From the NCBI RefSeq assembly GCF_011761265.1, contig NZ_JAAOZB010000001.1, positions 1,178,001-1,242,000 of the forward strand: a stretch of 64,000 nucleotides of DNA, in the 5' to 3' direction. Both the position numbers and the translations under genes were made by a program. A model generated the notes under the pieces. That model was not told the DNA's origin and did not search any database. It saw only the letters and a program-made list of their open reading frames with translations. The number at the start of each line of letters is the position of its first letter. Within the stretch, counting starts at the first letter, position 1. Shown in pieces: positions 42,255 to 54,324 of the stretch. The stretch is from Microbacterium halimionae (GTDB lineage: Bacteria; Actinomycetota; Actinomycetes; Actinomycetales; Microbacteriaceae).

Positions 42255-43574
42255 CTAACCTATTCTCTCGCGACGGCCGAGGATGCCCTGTGGTCTGAAC
42301 AGCAGGATGACGATGAGGACGAACAGGGCGCTTGCGTATTTGAGATCGGCAGGAATCCACAGGCTCGATACCTCGACGAGGAGTCCAACGATGATCGCGC
42401 CGATGAGAGCACCCATTGCGGTACCCAGGCCACCGAGGATCACGGCCGCGAACATCAGGAGCAAAAGCTGTGCGCCCATGTCCCATTTGATACCCGGCCG
42501 GTAGTACGCGTACAGGATGCCGGCGAGGCCTGCGAGAGCACCCGAGACGATCCAGACCACGCGAACGACGAAGTCGACATCGATACCGGAAGCCGCCGCC
42601 AGCGAGGGATTGTCGGAGATGGCGCGGGTGGCCTTTCCGAGACGTGACCGTGTCAGCCACACACCAAAGGCGCCGATGACAACAATCGAAATGCCGATCG
42701 AGACCATGTCGATCACGCTCATCTGCACGACACCGAAGAGTGCGATCTTCGGTGCTGAAGAGTAGGGCAACTGCAGTGTTCCGCCACCGATGAAGAACTG
42801 GAAGATATAGCGCAACGCTAGCGACAAACCGATGCTCACGATCATGAGCTGGACGACGCCGACTCGCCTTCTTCGCAATGGTCGCCAAATTATCATGTCG
42901 AGAATCAGGCCGAGAAGTGCGCTCAGCACGATAGCGAGCGGGTAGCCCAGCCACCATGGGAGGGCAAGGCTTGCGGGCCCCACTAAGAACAGACCAGCGA
43001 TTGCACCGAAGGTGACCATCTCGCCCTGAGCGAAGTTCGAGATACTGGTTGTGCCGTATACGAGCGTCAGACCGACGGCTGCGAGTCCGAGCATCAACCC
43101 GAAGCTCAGCCCCTGGACGATGCGTTGGACGAGCTGGTCCGCGAAGCTTGTGACGTTTCGCTCACCCTCACCGATGAAGAAGTTGACGGTCACGCGACCG
43201 CCCGCTCCCATCTCGACCTCTTTTTCGTTGGGCGCTTCAGTGTCGTCAACAACGGCGATGCCCTCAGGCAGTGTGTTCTCGTCGAGGACGACCGAGTATG
43301 TTTCGTCCCGGTCGGGTACTTGAACTGACCATTGACCGTTCTCATCAGTTTCGACTTCTTGTGCACCCCCAGAGCCGTCGATCGTAAGAGCGACGCCTTC
43401 GAGCGGTTCGCCATCGAGCTGAACGTTGCCGCTGATGCGATAAGGATCATCCTCTGCTGCCATCGCGGTAGATGGGAGCGCGAGGAGTGCAAGCAATATC
43501 GCGGCGACAACGCCAAAGAGCGCTGTCATAACTGGGCGTCGCCAAAGGCGATGCGCGGTTGTCGTGGGCCTCAC
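42255..43574 (-). CDS. livH: LivH-type permease with an N-terminal secreted Ig-like/carboxypeptidase-regulatory-like domain
   Basis: 439 residues from the GTG at 43574, which has GGAGG 5-6 nt upstream (a further GTG lies at 43598). A signal-like segment (about 15-39, ending PSTAMAA) precedes a beta-rich domain (about 45-140; YRISGNVQLDGEPLEGVALTIDG, ENGQWSVQVPDRDETY) of carboxypeptidase-regulatory-like type. A LivH permease follows from about 150 (QGLSFGLMLGLAAVGLTLVYG, NFAQGEMVTFGAIAGLF). Ordinary LivH proteins of about 290-300 residues lack the first part. The extra domain should face outside and may contact LivK or cell-wall material; that is inference. Confidence 0.88.
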   Translation of the reverse strand: MRPTTTAHRLWRRPVMTALFGVVAAILLALLALPSTAMAAEDDPYRISGNVQLDGEPLEGVALTIDGSGGAQEVETDENGQWSVQVPDRDETYSVVLDENTLPEGIAVVDDTEAPNEKEVEMGAGGRVTVNFFIGEGERNVTSFADQLVQRIVQGLSFGLMLGLAAVGLTLVYGTTSISNFAQGEMVTFGAIAGLFLVGPASLALPWWLGYPLAIVLSALLGLILDMIIWRPLRRRRVGVVQLMIVSIGLSLALRYIFQFFIGGGTLQLPYSSAPKIALFGVVQMSVIDMVSIGISIVVIGAFGVWLTRSRLGKATRAISDNPSLAAASGIDVDFVVRVVWIVSGALAGLAGILYAYYRPGIKWDMGAQLLLLMFAAVILGGLGTAMGALIGAIIVGLLVEVSSLWIPADLKYASALFVLIVILLFRPQGILGRRERIG

Positions 43575-43598
43575 TGATCCTCCAGGTGGCTTGGCCAC

Positions 43599-45364
<1,766 letters not shown>

Positions 45365-45413
45365 CCCGCGTCCGCGGCATCGCCCCGCGGAGCGAATCCT
45401 TTTTCCCTACTCG

Positions 45414-45481
45414 CGAGGGGTCGCAACACGCCGCAACGAAACCGCGGGCGGTGATCGCATGCGGCGTGTTGCGACCCCTCG
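45414..45481. repeat. 68-bp inverted-repeat element, family E
   Basis: Perfect 22-bp arms at 45414-45435 and 45460-45481, with the core GGGGTCGCAACACGCCGCA, around a 24-bp spacer. It lies between two plus-strand genes; only one copy is present in the window. Confidence 0.85.
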
Positions 45482-45535
45482 GCGGGGATATCTCCGCCGG
45501 AGAGTGTGGACGCGAGGGCGGATGCCGGTGGCGGC

Positions 45536-45541
45536 TAGGCT
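45536..45541 (+). promoter_or_regulatory. Leaderless -10 hexamer for guaB3
   Basis: TAGGCT, then 6 nt (GGAAGG), then the GTG start at 45548. The same hexamer and nearly the same spacing occur at tsaB. Confidence 0.6.
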
Positions 45542-45547
45542 GGAAGG

Positions 45548-46669
45548 GTGAACATGGAGATCGAAATCGGCCGCGCCAAGCGCGCTCGGCGGGCATACAC
45601 GTTCGACGACCTTGCGGTGGTGCCGTCGCGGCGCACTCGCAATCCCGAAGACGTGTCGACGGCGTGGACGATTGACGCGTTCCAGTTCGACATTCCGGTG
45701 CTCGGGGCGCCGATGGACTCGGTCGTGAGCCCCAAGACGGCCATCATGCTCGGCCAGCTCGGTGGTCTCGGAGTGCTCGATCTCGAGGGGCTCTGGACTC
45801 GCTACGACGACCCAGAGCCGCTCCTTGCCGAGATTGCATCGCTGCCTGACGCCGAAGCAACGAGACGGATGCAGGAGCTCTACTCCGAACCGATCAAGCC
45901 CGAGCTCGTGCGCGACCGCCTCGCCGAGATCCGCGCTGCCGGTGTTACCGTCGCAGGGTCGTTGACTCCCCAGCGCACGCAGGACCTCTACGAGACAGTG
46001 GTTGCTGCCGGGGTCGACCTCTTCGTCATCCGGGGTACAACAGTTTCGGCCGAGCATGTGTCATCAGTCCATGCTCCCCTCAACCTCAAGAAGTTCATTT
46101 ACGACCTCGATGTCCCCGTTATTGTGGGCGGTGCCGCCACCTACACGGCTGCTCTCCACCTCATGCGGACGGGTGCCGCGGGCGTTCTCGTCGGCTTCGG
46201 CGGGGGAGCGGCGTCAACAACGCGCGCTGTCCTCGGTTTGCACGTGCCTATGGCGACAGCTGTCGCCGAGGTCGCAGGCGCACGCCGTGATTACCTCGAC
46301 GAGTCGGGCGGGCGTTACGTCCACGTCATCGCTGATGGCGGCGTCGGCACGTCGGGTGACATCGTGAAGGCTCTCGCTATGGGCGCTGACGCCGTGATGC
46401 TCGGCGTCGCACTTGCGCGAGCAACCGATGCCCCCGGCCAGGGTTACCACTGGGGACCCGAAGCTCACCACCCCAAGCTTCCGCGCGGGCACCGCGTCAG
46501 GGTCGACCTCGTCGGCACGCTTGAAGCTGTGCTGTACGGGCCGGCGCCGGTCGCCGATGGAACTGCAAACCTCATCGGAGCACTTCGCAAGTCGATGGCC
46601 ACGACCGGCTACTCCGACCTCAAGGAATTCCAGCGGGTTGACGTGGTCGTCGCGCCGTACGACCTGTGA
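45548..46669 (+). CDS. guaB3: GuaB3 family IMP dehydrogenase-like protein
   Basis: 373 residues. It has the IMPDH barrel without CBS domains ([60 protein letters not shown]). GuaB3 proteins are widespread in actinobacteria and cyanobacteria, and some act as GMP reductases. No cysteine is seen in the loop where IMPDH has its catalytic Cys, so it is unlikely to be a second standard IMPDH. Confidence 0.9.
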   Translation: MNMEIEIGRAKRARRAYTFDDLAVVPSRRTRNPEDVSTAWTIDAFQFDIPVLGAPMDSVVSPKTAIMLGQLGGLGVLDLEGLWTRYDDPEPLLAEIASLPDAEATRRMQELYSEPIKPELVRDRLAEIRAAGVTVAGSLTPQRTQDLYETVVAAGVDLFVIRGTTVSAEHVSSVHAPLNLKKFIYDLDVPVIVGGAATYTAALHLMRTGAAGVLVGFGGGAASTTRAVLGLHVPMATAVAEVAGARRDYLDESGGRYVHVIADGGVGTSGDIVKALAMGADAVMLGVALARATDAPGQGYHWGPEAHHPKLPRGHRVRVDLVGTLEAVLYGPAPVADGTANLIGALRKSMATTGYSDLKEFQRVDVVVAPYDL

Positions 46670-46676
46670 GTGCTGC

Positions 46677-47507
46677 ATGACCATCACCGAGCCTGAGGTC
46701 TTTCCGCCGACCCTTCGCGAAGTGATGCTTCGCGGGCGCTGGATCGGCATGCTCGCACTGTGTCTCGTCGTTGCCGGTATTTTCGCGTGGCTGGGGCAAT
46801 GGCAGCTCTCGCGTGCGGTCGATGCCAACCCGCGCGAAGAGGGGGCAACCGAACAGGTGCTCCCCATCGCCGAGGTCGTGCAGCCGGGCGAGTACTTGCC
46901 CGAACCTCTCGTCGGTCAGCGCGTCGAGCTGACCGGCACATGGATCCCGGGCGATTTCCTCGTCGTCGCTTCGCGCTACAACGATGGCGACGAGGGCTAC
47001 TGGGTGACCGGTCAGCTGCGTCTCACCGAGGCCACAACTGGGCTCGTGAACCAGCCCGCGTCGATTGCGGCGGCGGTCGGATGGGTGGCGACGCGTGAAG
47101 AAGCAGAGGATGCGGCATCCGCTCTGTCTGCGGAGGCGGCGGTGAACCCGAACGCTGTCTCTGAGTTCACCGGCCGCATCATTTCTGACGAGGGCCAGCT
47201 GCTGCCTCCGGCAGATGACCCGCAAATAATGGAGCGGATGTCTCCTGCCGTTCTGCTCGGACGCTGGCACGATGTGGCCGACCTCGATGTGTATCGGCCG
47301 TATTTCACACTCGATGTGCCACTGGGTGACCTCACTGATATCTCGTCTCCCGCTCCAGACCAGGGCTCGAGCGTCAACTGGCTCAACATCTTCTACGCGG
47401 CCGAGTGGGTCGTGTTCGCGGGTTTTGCGTTCTACCTCTGGTATCGACTCGCGAAAGACGCGTGGGAGAAAGAACTCGAAGACCTCGAAGAGGCTGAAAG
47501 CGCCTAA
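46677..47507 (+). CDS. SURF1-family cytochrome oxidase assembly protein
   Basis: 276 residues from the ATG at 46677. One membrane helix at each end (about 20-45 and 235-255) with a soluble domain between, as in SURF1. The segments WLGQWQLSRA and PLVGQRVELTGTWIPG are characteristic. SURF1 aids heme a insertion into cytochrome c oxidase. The frame is open upstream inside guaB3 and was not used. Confidence 0.87.
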   Translation: MTITEPEVFPPTLREVMLRGRWIGMLALCLVVAGIFAWLGQWQLSRAVDANPREEGATEQVLPIAEVVQPGEYLPEPLVGQRVELTGTWIPGDFLVVASRYNDGDEGYWVTGQLRLTEATTGLVNQPASIAAAVGWVATREEAEDAASALSAEAAVNPNAVSEFTGRIISDEGQLLPPADDPQIMERMSPAVLLGRWHDVADLDVYRPYFTLDVPLGDLTDISSPAPDQGSSVNWLNIFYAAEWVVFAGFAFYLWYRLAKDAWEKELEDLEEAESA

Positions 47508-47539
47508 GGCTTCGGCCCGGTTAGAGCCGCGGCCGCAGG

Positions 47540-47545
47540 TAGGAT
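47540..47545 (+). promoter_or_regulatory. Leaderless -10 hexamer for the DUF3817 gene
   Basis: TAGGAT lies 7 nt before the ATG at 47553. Confidence 0.5.
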
Positions 47546-47552
47546 GGTGTGC

Positions 47553-48028
47553 ATGGCTGCCCCCAAACTCGCCTCGTTTCCGGCGATCCGTGGCGCGCTG
47601 AAGTTCTACCAGATCTGCTCGGTCATTACCGGTATCGGCCTGCTTCTGCTCGTCACCGAAATGATCTTGAAGTACACCCCGCTGCGAGTAGAAGTTTTCG
47701 CTGGTGGCTCGGGTGGGTTCCTTTGGCTCGCACCCGTCATCCCCGGTATCGATGGAGAACTTGTCTCAACCGGTGATGGCGTGAACCTCTCGCTCGGCAT
47801 CCTGATCGTGCACGGCTGGTTCTACGTCGTGTACCTTTTCGCGTGCTTCCGAATTTGGAGCCTCATGCGCTGGTCGCTGTGGCGCTTTTTGATGCTTGCC
47901 GCCGGTGGCGTGGTGCCCTTTCTGTCGTTCGTGATGGAAGCGATCGTCGGGCGCGAGATCAAGAACTACCTTGTGACTCGCGAAGCGGCCGCAACTTCTG
48001 ACCCTGTCATTTCAACAGAGAGCTCCCG

Positions 48029-48032
<4 letters not shown>
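47553..48032 (+). CDS. DUF3817 membrane protein
   Basis: 159 residues with about three hydrophobic helices and the conserved [16 protein letters not shown] segment of DUF3817. The molecular function of this family is unknown. ATG 47553 is chosen over 47544 because the latter lies in the -10 region. The stop overlaps the guaA start, an arrangement common in actinobacteria. Confidence 0.85.
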
Positions 48033-49609
<1,577 letters not shown>

Positions 49610-49622
49610 GGCGCTAAGTCTC

Positions 49623-51002
49623 ATGAGTGGTGACGCGGTAGCAGGTGGCGTTGTCGTTCCGGCCGCGAACTATTTGATCGTTGCGAGTCGGCTGGTGCCG
49701 GATCTCGACGGCGGGTTCACCGTGTCGGTTACTCGGCGTGCCCGAGATATTTCCTCCGCGACCGCCGGGCCTCGGCCGCTGTTGCTCACTGTCGACCCGG
49801 GGGAGCGCGCTACTCACGACGCGCACCGCGCAGAGTGGATGCGGCGCGGAATACTGACCGATGAGTCGGGGCTTCGCAACCTGTTCGACGATATGCGAGA
49901 TGACGCGGAGTGGGCACGCGCTGCATCCGAAGCATTACCGCTGCCCGCGACCGATGATGTGCCGTACCGCGCGATCACAAACGACGCCGGGCGCACAGTG
50001 CTCGAGATTCCGTATGGCATCGGTGGGGCCGAGTGGCACCTGACCGATGCGCCCGTGCGGGTATGGGATGCCGCGGGCACTGCGCCCGTCGGATGGCTTC
50101 GAGGCTACGGCGGGCTCTACCGCGCCTGGATCTCTTTTGTTGCCGCCGCGGAGACGGCCCGCACCGGACTCGATTCAGTGGTGGTATGCGAAGCGCGCCA
50201 GATCGGTGAACTTCTTGCCGCAGGCATCGGGATTCCCGTTGTGCACACCACACACGCAGCCCACGTGCGCGCACCGTTCTCGTGGGACGCGCCCATCGAC
50301 CCGGCATGGGAGCGGTGGCTTGGGATCGCCGACCGCTTCGACGCCGTGCTGTGGCTGACAGCGGCGCAGCAGCACGATGTTGAACGGCGTGTGGGCGACG
50401 GCATCCGCTCGTTCGTTGTGCCACACCCCGCGCCCGCCGTGACTGCACCAGTGGAGCCGGTACCCGGTCGTATTGTCATGCTCAACTCGTTGATTCCGCG
50501 AAAGCGTATTGACCACGCGCTTCGTGCTCTTGCGCGCGTGCGCGCAGAGGTGCCGCACGCGCACCTCGAGGTGTACGGTGCTGGCGGCTCGCAGGATGAA
50601 CTCGCCGCGTTGGCTGTCGAGCTTGGTGTTGATGATGCGGTTACGTGGCACGGGCACTCATCGCACCCCGAAGAAGCATGGGCTGGTGCCGACCTCTTTC
50701 TCTTCACAAGCGAGAACGAGGGGCAGGGGCTGGTGCTGCTGGAGGCTCTCGCGCACGGTGTACCGGTCGTTGCATACGATGCGCCGTACGGTCCGGCAGA
50801 TGCCCTCTCAGATGGTGGCGGAATCCTCGTGCCATCGGGTGATCTGAACGCGCTCGCCGAGGCGCTTCGTAGCGTGCTCGGCCGACGCGAGCTGCGGGCG
50901 GAACTGTCGTCGCTCGCGCAGCGAGCTGCCTCGAGACGGGATGCCGTGGCATCCATGAAGGCCTTCGGAGACGCTGTCTCGGCTGTGCTTCGCCGGTTCT
51001 GA
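49623..51002 (+). CDS. GT4-type glycosyltransferase
   Basis: 459 residues. The C-terminal donor domain is clear: VMLNSLIPRKRIDHALRALA, then VYGAGGSQDELAAL, then the EX7E-like FLFTSENEGQGLVLLEALAHGVPVVAYD. The N-terminal half is less conserved and carries VHTTHAAHVRAPF. No signal peptide is present. It could act on teichoic-acid-like or glycolipid acceptors, but no partner genes are adjacent, so the acceptor is unknown. Confidence 0.85.
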   Translation: MSGDAVAGGVVVPAANYLIVASRLVPDLDGGFTVSVTRRARDISSATAGPRPLLLTVDPGERATHDAHRAEWMRRGILTDESGLRNLFDDMRDDAEWARAASEALPLPATDDVPYRAITNDAGRTVLEIPYGIGGAEWHLTDAPVRVWDAAGTAPVGWLRGYGGLYRAWISFVAAAETARTGLDSVVVCEARQIGELLAAGIGIPVVHTTHAAHVRAPFSWDAPIDPAWERWLGIADRFDAVLWLTAAQQHDVERRVGDGIRSFVVPHPAPAVTAPVEPVPGRIVMLNSLIPRKRIDHALRALARVRAEVPHAHLEVYGAGGSQDELAALAVELGVDDAVTWHGHSSHPEEAWAGADLFLFTSENEGQGLVLLEALAHGVPVVAYDAPYGPADALSDGGGILVPSGDLNALAEALRSVLGRRELRAELSSLAQRAASRRDAVASMKAFGDAVSAVLRRF

Positions 51003-51051
51003 CCCGCTGCTTGTGCCTGTGCTTGTGATTGTGCCTGTGCTTGTGCCTGTG

Positions 51052-51118
51052 CGGAGGAGATCTGCTGGGTGGAGGAGTGTCGCTCGGAATCTCTCCTCCG
51101 CCGGGCATATCTCCTCCG
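51052..51118. repeat. 67-bp inverted-repeat element, family D
   Basis: 26-bp arms (51052-51077 and 51093-51118) with about four mismatches and a 15-bp spacer. Each arm carries GGAGGAG at both ends, giving four GGAGGAG/CTCCTCC blocks. It lies between convergent genes and is preceded by a CTTGTGCCTGTG tandem repeat at 51009-51050. Confidence 0.75.
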
Positions 51119-51146
51119 GCTGGCAGGGGCTTAGGTCGATCGCGAG

Positions 51147-52073
51147 CTAGATTCCCTGCCAGACGAGGGCTGCGGCTCCGATGAGCGGCCCGTCGCCGTC
51201 GAGCGCTGACGGGCTGATGCGCACAGCGCGGGCATACGGATGCAGCGCCGCGCTGTGAGCGGAAGCGCGTACGTGATCGAGGTAGTCGTCGGCGACCTGT
51301 ACAAAGCCCCCGGCTACGGCGACGGCCTCGAGGTCATAAAGGGTCGCCGCCGTCGTGATCGCTTCGCCCACAGCTGTTGCTGACCGAATCACGGCGCGGC
51401 GTGCGACCTCATCGCCGGCCCGGTACGCCGCGCCGAGCTCTTCCCCGGTCGTGCCGGTCCAGCCCTGAGCACATGCCCATGCCACAGTGGCGGGGCCTGC
51501 CGCTATCGCTTCGAGACTTGATGCCGCGGGGTCGCTGGCATCGAGGGTACGCACACGGATTTGCCCGATGTGCCCGGCATTTCCGCTCGCGCCACCGACA
51601 GCCCGGCCGTGTGCGATGAAACCGCCGCCGACCCCGGTGGACACGACCATCGCAAGCGCCGTTTCGCATCCGACAAGTGCCCCGTATGAATGCTCTGCGA
51701 GCGCAATGCAGGTGCCGTCGAGTGCAAGAGTAACAGGAGCGTCAGCGACGAGGCCGACGAGGACCTCGGCGAGCACCAGACCGTGCGCTGCGGGCAAATT
51801 AAGCGGCGAGATGCTGCCACCGGGCAGATCAACAGGTCCGGCCGAGCCGACACCGATCCCGGCAACACTTCGCGATGCGGGCACATGCGAGAGGGCGGAT
51901 GCCGAGGCATCCCGAATCGCCCGAGCGATCTCATCACGCGATGCCGCCCGACCCGTAGGGCGGCGTGATACCGAAGCACGCTGCACGAGTCCGTCAGAAT
52001 CAACGAGCGCGGCATCGACCTTCGTGCCCCCGATGTCGATTGCCAAAGCGAGGGGCGCGCCGTGCAAGCTCAT
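51147..52073 (-). CDS. ROK-family sugar kinase/regulator lacking the zinc cysteines
   Basis: 308 residues from the ATG at 52073 (AGGATCGAAGA upstream). ASKHA fold with LALAIDIGGTKVDAALV (phosphate loop), VGSAGPVDL, and STGVGGGFIAHG. The glycine/histidine segment GNAGHIGQI is present, but the CxCGxxGC zinc motif that usually follows is replaced by sequence without cysteine. There is no HTH domain, so it is more likely a sugar kinase than a repressor. Confidence 0.82.
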   Translation of the reverse strand: MSLHGAPLALAIDIGGTKVDAALVDSDGLVQRASVSRRPTGRAASRDEIARAIRDASASALSHVPASRSVAGIGVGSAGPVDLPGGSISPLNLPAAHGLVLAEVLVGLVADAPVTLALDGTCIALAEHSYGALVGCETALAMVVSTGVGGGFIAHGRAVGGASGNAGHIGQIRVRTLDASDPAASSLEAIAAGPATVAWACAQGWTGTTGEELGAAYRAGDEVARRAVIRSATAVGEAITTAATLYDLEAVAVAGGFVQVADDYLDHVRASAHSAALHPYARAVRISPSALDGDGPLIGAAALVWQGI

Positions 52074-52110
52074 TCTTCGATCCTGACACACGATGCAAAG
52101 CTCGTGCGGC

Positions 52111-52150
52111 AAAAAAAGAAGAAGGGGCCGCCCGTAGGCGACCCCTTCTT
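52111..52150 (-). terminator. Rho-independent terminator of the Bax-inhibitor-1 gene
   Basis: 14-bp arms (52119-52132 and 52137-52150) with one mismatch and a CGTA loop. Read on the minus strand, a run of seven T residues follows. Confidence 0.88.
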
Positions 52151-52165
52151 AGTGAATTGCGAAAG

Positions 52166-53071
52166 CTAGTTGCTGCCTCGAAGAATCGCGATCATGCGGA
52201 GGATCTCGAGGTAGAGCCAGACAACCGTCACCATGATGCCGAAGGCACCCATCCACGCGTAGACGCGCGGTGCACGGTTCTTCACACCCTGCTGGATCGA
52301 GTCGAAGTCGAGCACGAGCGAGTACGCAGCCATGATGACGACGAGCACACCGAGGATGAGACCGAGCGGAATGCCGAAGACCTCCTGGCTGCGGAGGCCG
52401 AATGCGCCACCCGCAGAACCCGGGATGAAGATCATCATCACGAGGTTCACCAAGCTGAAGGCGAGGTAGCCGAACATCGCGATCATGAAGATCTTGGTGG
52501 CCTTCTTCGAGGCGCGGATCTTGCCGCTCGCAAACAGGGCGAGAGTGACGCCGACAACACAGAGGGTCGCGATCGTGGCCTGGATGACAATACCGGGCCA
52601 GATGAATTCGAAGTACGCCGATGCGGAGCCAACGAACAGACCTTCAAGCGCCGCGTAGGCGAAGATCAGCGGCGGGCGCACCTTCTTGCGTGACGTGAAG
52701 ATGATGACCATGGCCAGCACGAAACCGCCGAGCGCACCAATGAGCCACGGTGCCATAGAGGGCATGTCGCCGACGGACTGAACCGTCGACATCGACCAGA
52801 CCCATCCGACGACAGCCGTTGCCAGCAGAATCGCGAAGAGCCCGATCGTCTTGATCACTGTGTCTTCGACCGTCATGCGGTCGGTCTCGATGGCGCCAGC
52901 GGTGGGCGCGGCATACATGCCCTCGAGGCGTGCGTTGGTTGCGGCATCCGTGGTGCCAGCCTGGGCGCTAGCGCCGCCCAGCCGAGCAGCGTTCGCGCCA
53001 CCCGGGTACGTTCTGACCGCCTTCGGGTCTTGGAAGGCGGAGTTGTTGAATGCAGGATTCGTCGAGGCCAT
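52166..53071 (-). CDS. Bax inhibitor-1/YccA-family membrane protein
   Basis: 301 residues from the ATG at 53071. A soluble N-terminus (MASTNPAFNNSAF, then Gly/Ala-rich to about 65) is followed by seven membrane helices and an acidic/arginine pair late in the sequence, as in the BI-1 family of pH-sensitive calcium leak channels. An alternative GTG at 53083 has GGGAG too close to be a usual site. Function in bacteria is uncertain. Confidence 0.88.
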   Translation of the reverse strand: MASTNPAFNNSAFQDPKAVRTYPGGANAARLGGASAQAGTTDAATNARLEGMYAAPTAGAIETDRMTVEDTVIKTIGLFAILLATAVVGWVWSMSTVQSVGDMPSMAPWLIGALGGFVLAMVIIFTSRKKVRPPLIFAYAALEGLFVGSASAYFEFIWPGIVIQATIATLCVVGVTLALFASGKIRASKKATKIFMIAMFGYLAFSLVNLVMMIFIPGSAGGAFGLRSQEVFGIPLGLILGVLVVIMAAYSLVLDFDSIQQGVKNRAPRVYAWMGAFGIMVTVVWLYLEILRMIAILRGSN

Positions 53072-53226
53072 TGCTCGGCTCACACTCCCGTTACGTCTGT
53101 GACAGCAAGGTGCTGTAGATCAACGATATCGAACACGACGGACACAGCAACCGAATAGGCCTGTGAGTGCTCTTAGAGCGCGCGTGGAAGAGACGCTGTC
53201 GGCAGCCTCCAGACAGCACTCGCGGC

Positions 53227-53232
53227 TAGCCT
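53227..53232 (+). promoter_or_regulatory. Leaderless -10 hexamer for the GDPD gene
   Basis: TAGCCT, then 6 nt (GAGACC), then the GTG start at 53239. Confidence 0.6.
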
Positions 53233-53238
53233 GAGACC

Positions 53239-54267
53239 GTGCCGCATACCTCTCCACTCATCATCGGACATCGAGGAGCGCCGGGGTATCGTCCCGAGCA
53301 CACGCGGGCGTCGTACGAACTTGCGATAGATCTGGGTGTCGGCGCTGTTGAGCCCGACGTTGTGGTGTCGCGCGATGGCGTGCTCGTGGTCCGCCACGAG
53401 AATGAGATATCCACCACAACCGACGTTGCCGAGCACTCCGAGTTTCTCGATCGACGCACAACCAAGGTGATCGACGGAGAAGAAATATCCGGGTGGTTTA
53501 CCGAAGACTTCACGTGGGACGAACTGTCGCTTCTGGGTGCTCGCGAGCGCCTGCCCGAGCTCCGCCCCGGCAGCGCGCAGTTCGACCGGCAGCAACCCAT
53601 GCTGCGCCTCGGCGAACTGCTCGCGCTGGTGGATGCGGCATCCGCTCGCGTCGGACGCGAGGTTGGCGTCGTCGTCGAAATCAAACACGCCACGTACTTC
53701 GCATCTCTCGGATGGAATATGGCCGACCTCGTCTCGGCTGAACTCCGCGCCGCGGGGTGGGCCGGGGGAGCGCGGGGGCTCGTCATCGAGTCGTTCGAGC
53801 AAAGCGTGCTTTCAGAGTTGAAACGCACTGGTGTGCCGGCGACCTACGTTTATCTCATCGAAGCGAAAGGCACACCTTTCGACCTCTTGGCGAGTCTCGG
53901 TGCGAAGGCCGAGAAATACTCCGCTGCCCTCAGCGAAGCGGGGCTCGATCGACTCGCGCACGAGGTAGATGGCATCAGCCTCAACAAACGCTTGATTCTC
54001 GCACCCGACGTTTTGGGGCACGCCACCGGTCCCGCGCCCGTCGTTTCGCGCGCGCACGAGCGCGGCCTGAAGGTGTTCACCTGGACATGCCGCCCCGAGA
54101 ATGCGTTCTTGCTACGGCAATATCGCGACGGCGCGGATGCTGCCACACACGGTCATTGGCAGGCCGAATGGGCTGTGCTTCGCGACGCAGAGCTCGACGG
54201 AATTTTCGCTGACCACCCTGATCTCGCGGTGTCATTCTTTACGCCAGAAGCACCGCGGCGCCGGTGA
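53239..54267 (+). CDS. Glycerophosphodiester phosphodiesterase
   Basis: 342 residues without a signal peptide, so cytoplasmic. The GDPD barrel starts IIGHRGAPGYRPEHTRASYELA (first catalytic His) and continues VEPDVVVSRDGVLVVRHE with the metal-binding Glu-Asp and second His. It hydrolyses glycerophosphodiesters to glycerol-3-phosphate and alcohol. No glycerol uptake gene is adjacent. Confidence 0.92.
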   Translation: MPHTSPLIIGHRGAPGYRPEHTRASYELAIDLGVGAVEPDVVVSRDGVLVVRHENEISTTTDVAEHSEFLDRRTTKVIDGEEISGWFTEDFTWDELSLLGARERLPELRPGSAQFDRQQPMLRLGELLALVDAASARVGREVGVVVEIKHATYFASLGWNMADLVSAELRAAGWAGGARGLVIESFEQSVLSELKRTGVPATYVYLIEAKGTPFDLLASLGAKAEKYSAALSEAGLDRLAHEVDGISLNKRLILAPDVLGHATGPAPVVSRAHERGLKVFTWTCRPENAFLLRQYRDGADAATHGHWQAEWAVLRDAELDGIFADHPDLAVSFFTPEAPRRR

Positions 54268-54311
54268 GCCTCAGCTGCGAGAAAAACCTTTCGCGCATAC
54301 CAGCGGACCCA

Positions 54312-54317
54312 TAGGGT
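54312..54317 (+). promoter_or_regulatory. Leaderless -10 hexamer for the ABC exporter operon
   Basis: TAGGGT lies 7 nt before the ATG at 54325. Confidence 0.5.
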
Positions 54318-54324
54318 GGGAACC

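Noticed and set aside
45548..46669. Second IMP dehydrogenase (guaB2)
   Set aside because: It lacks CBS domains and the cysteine loop of IMPDH; it fits the GuaB3 subgroup better.
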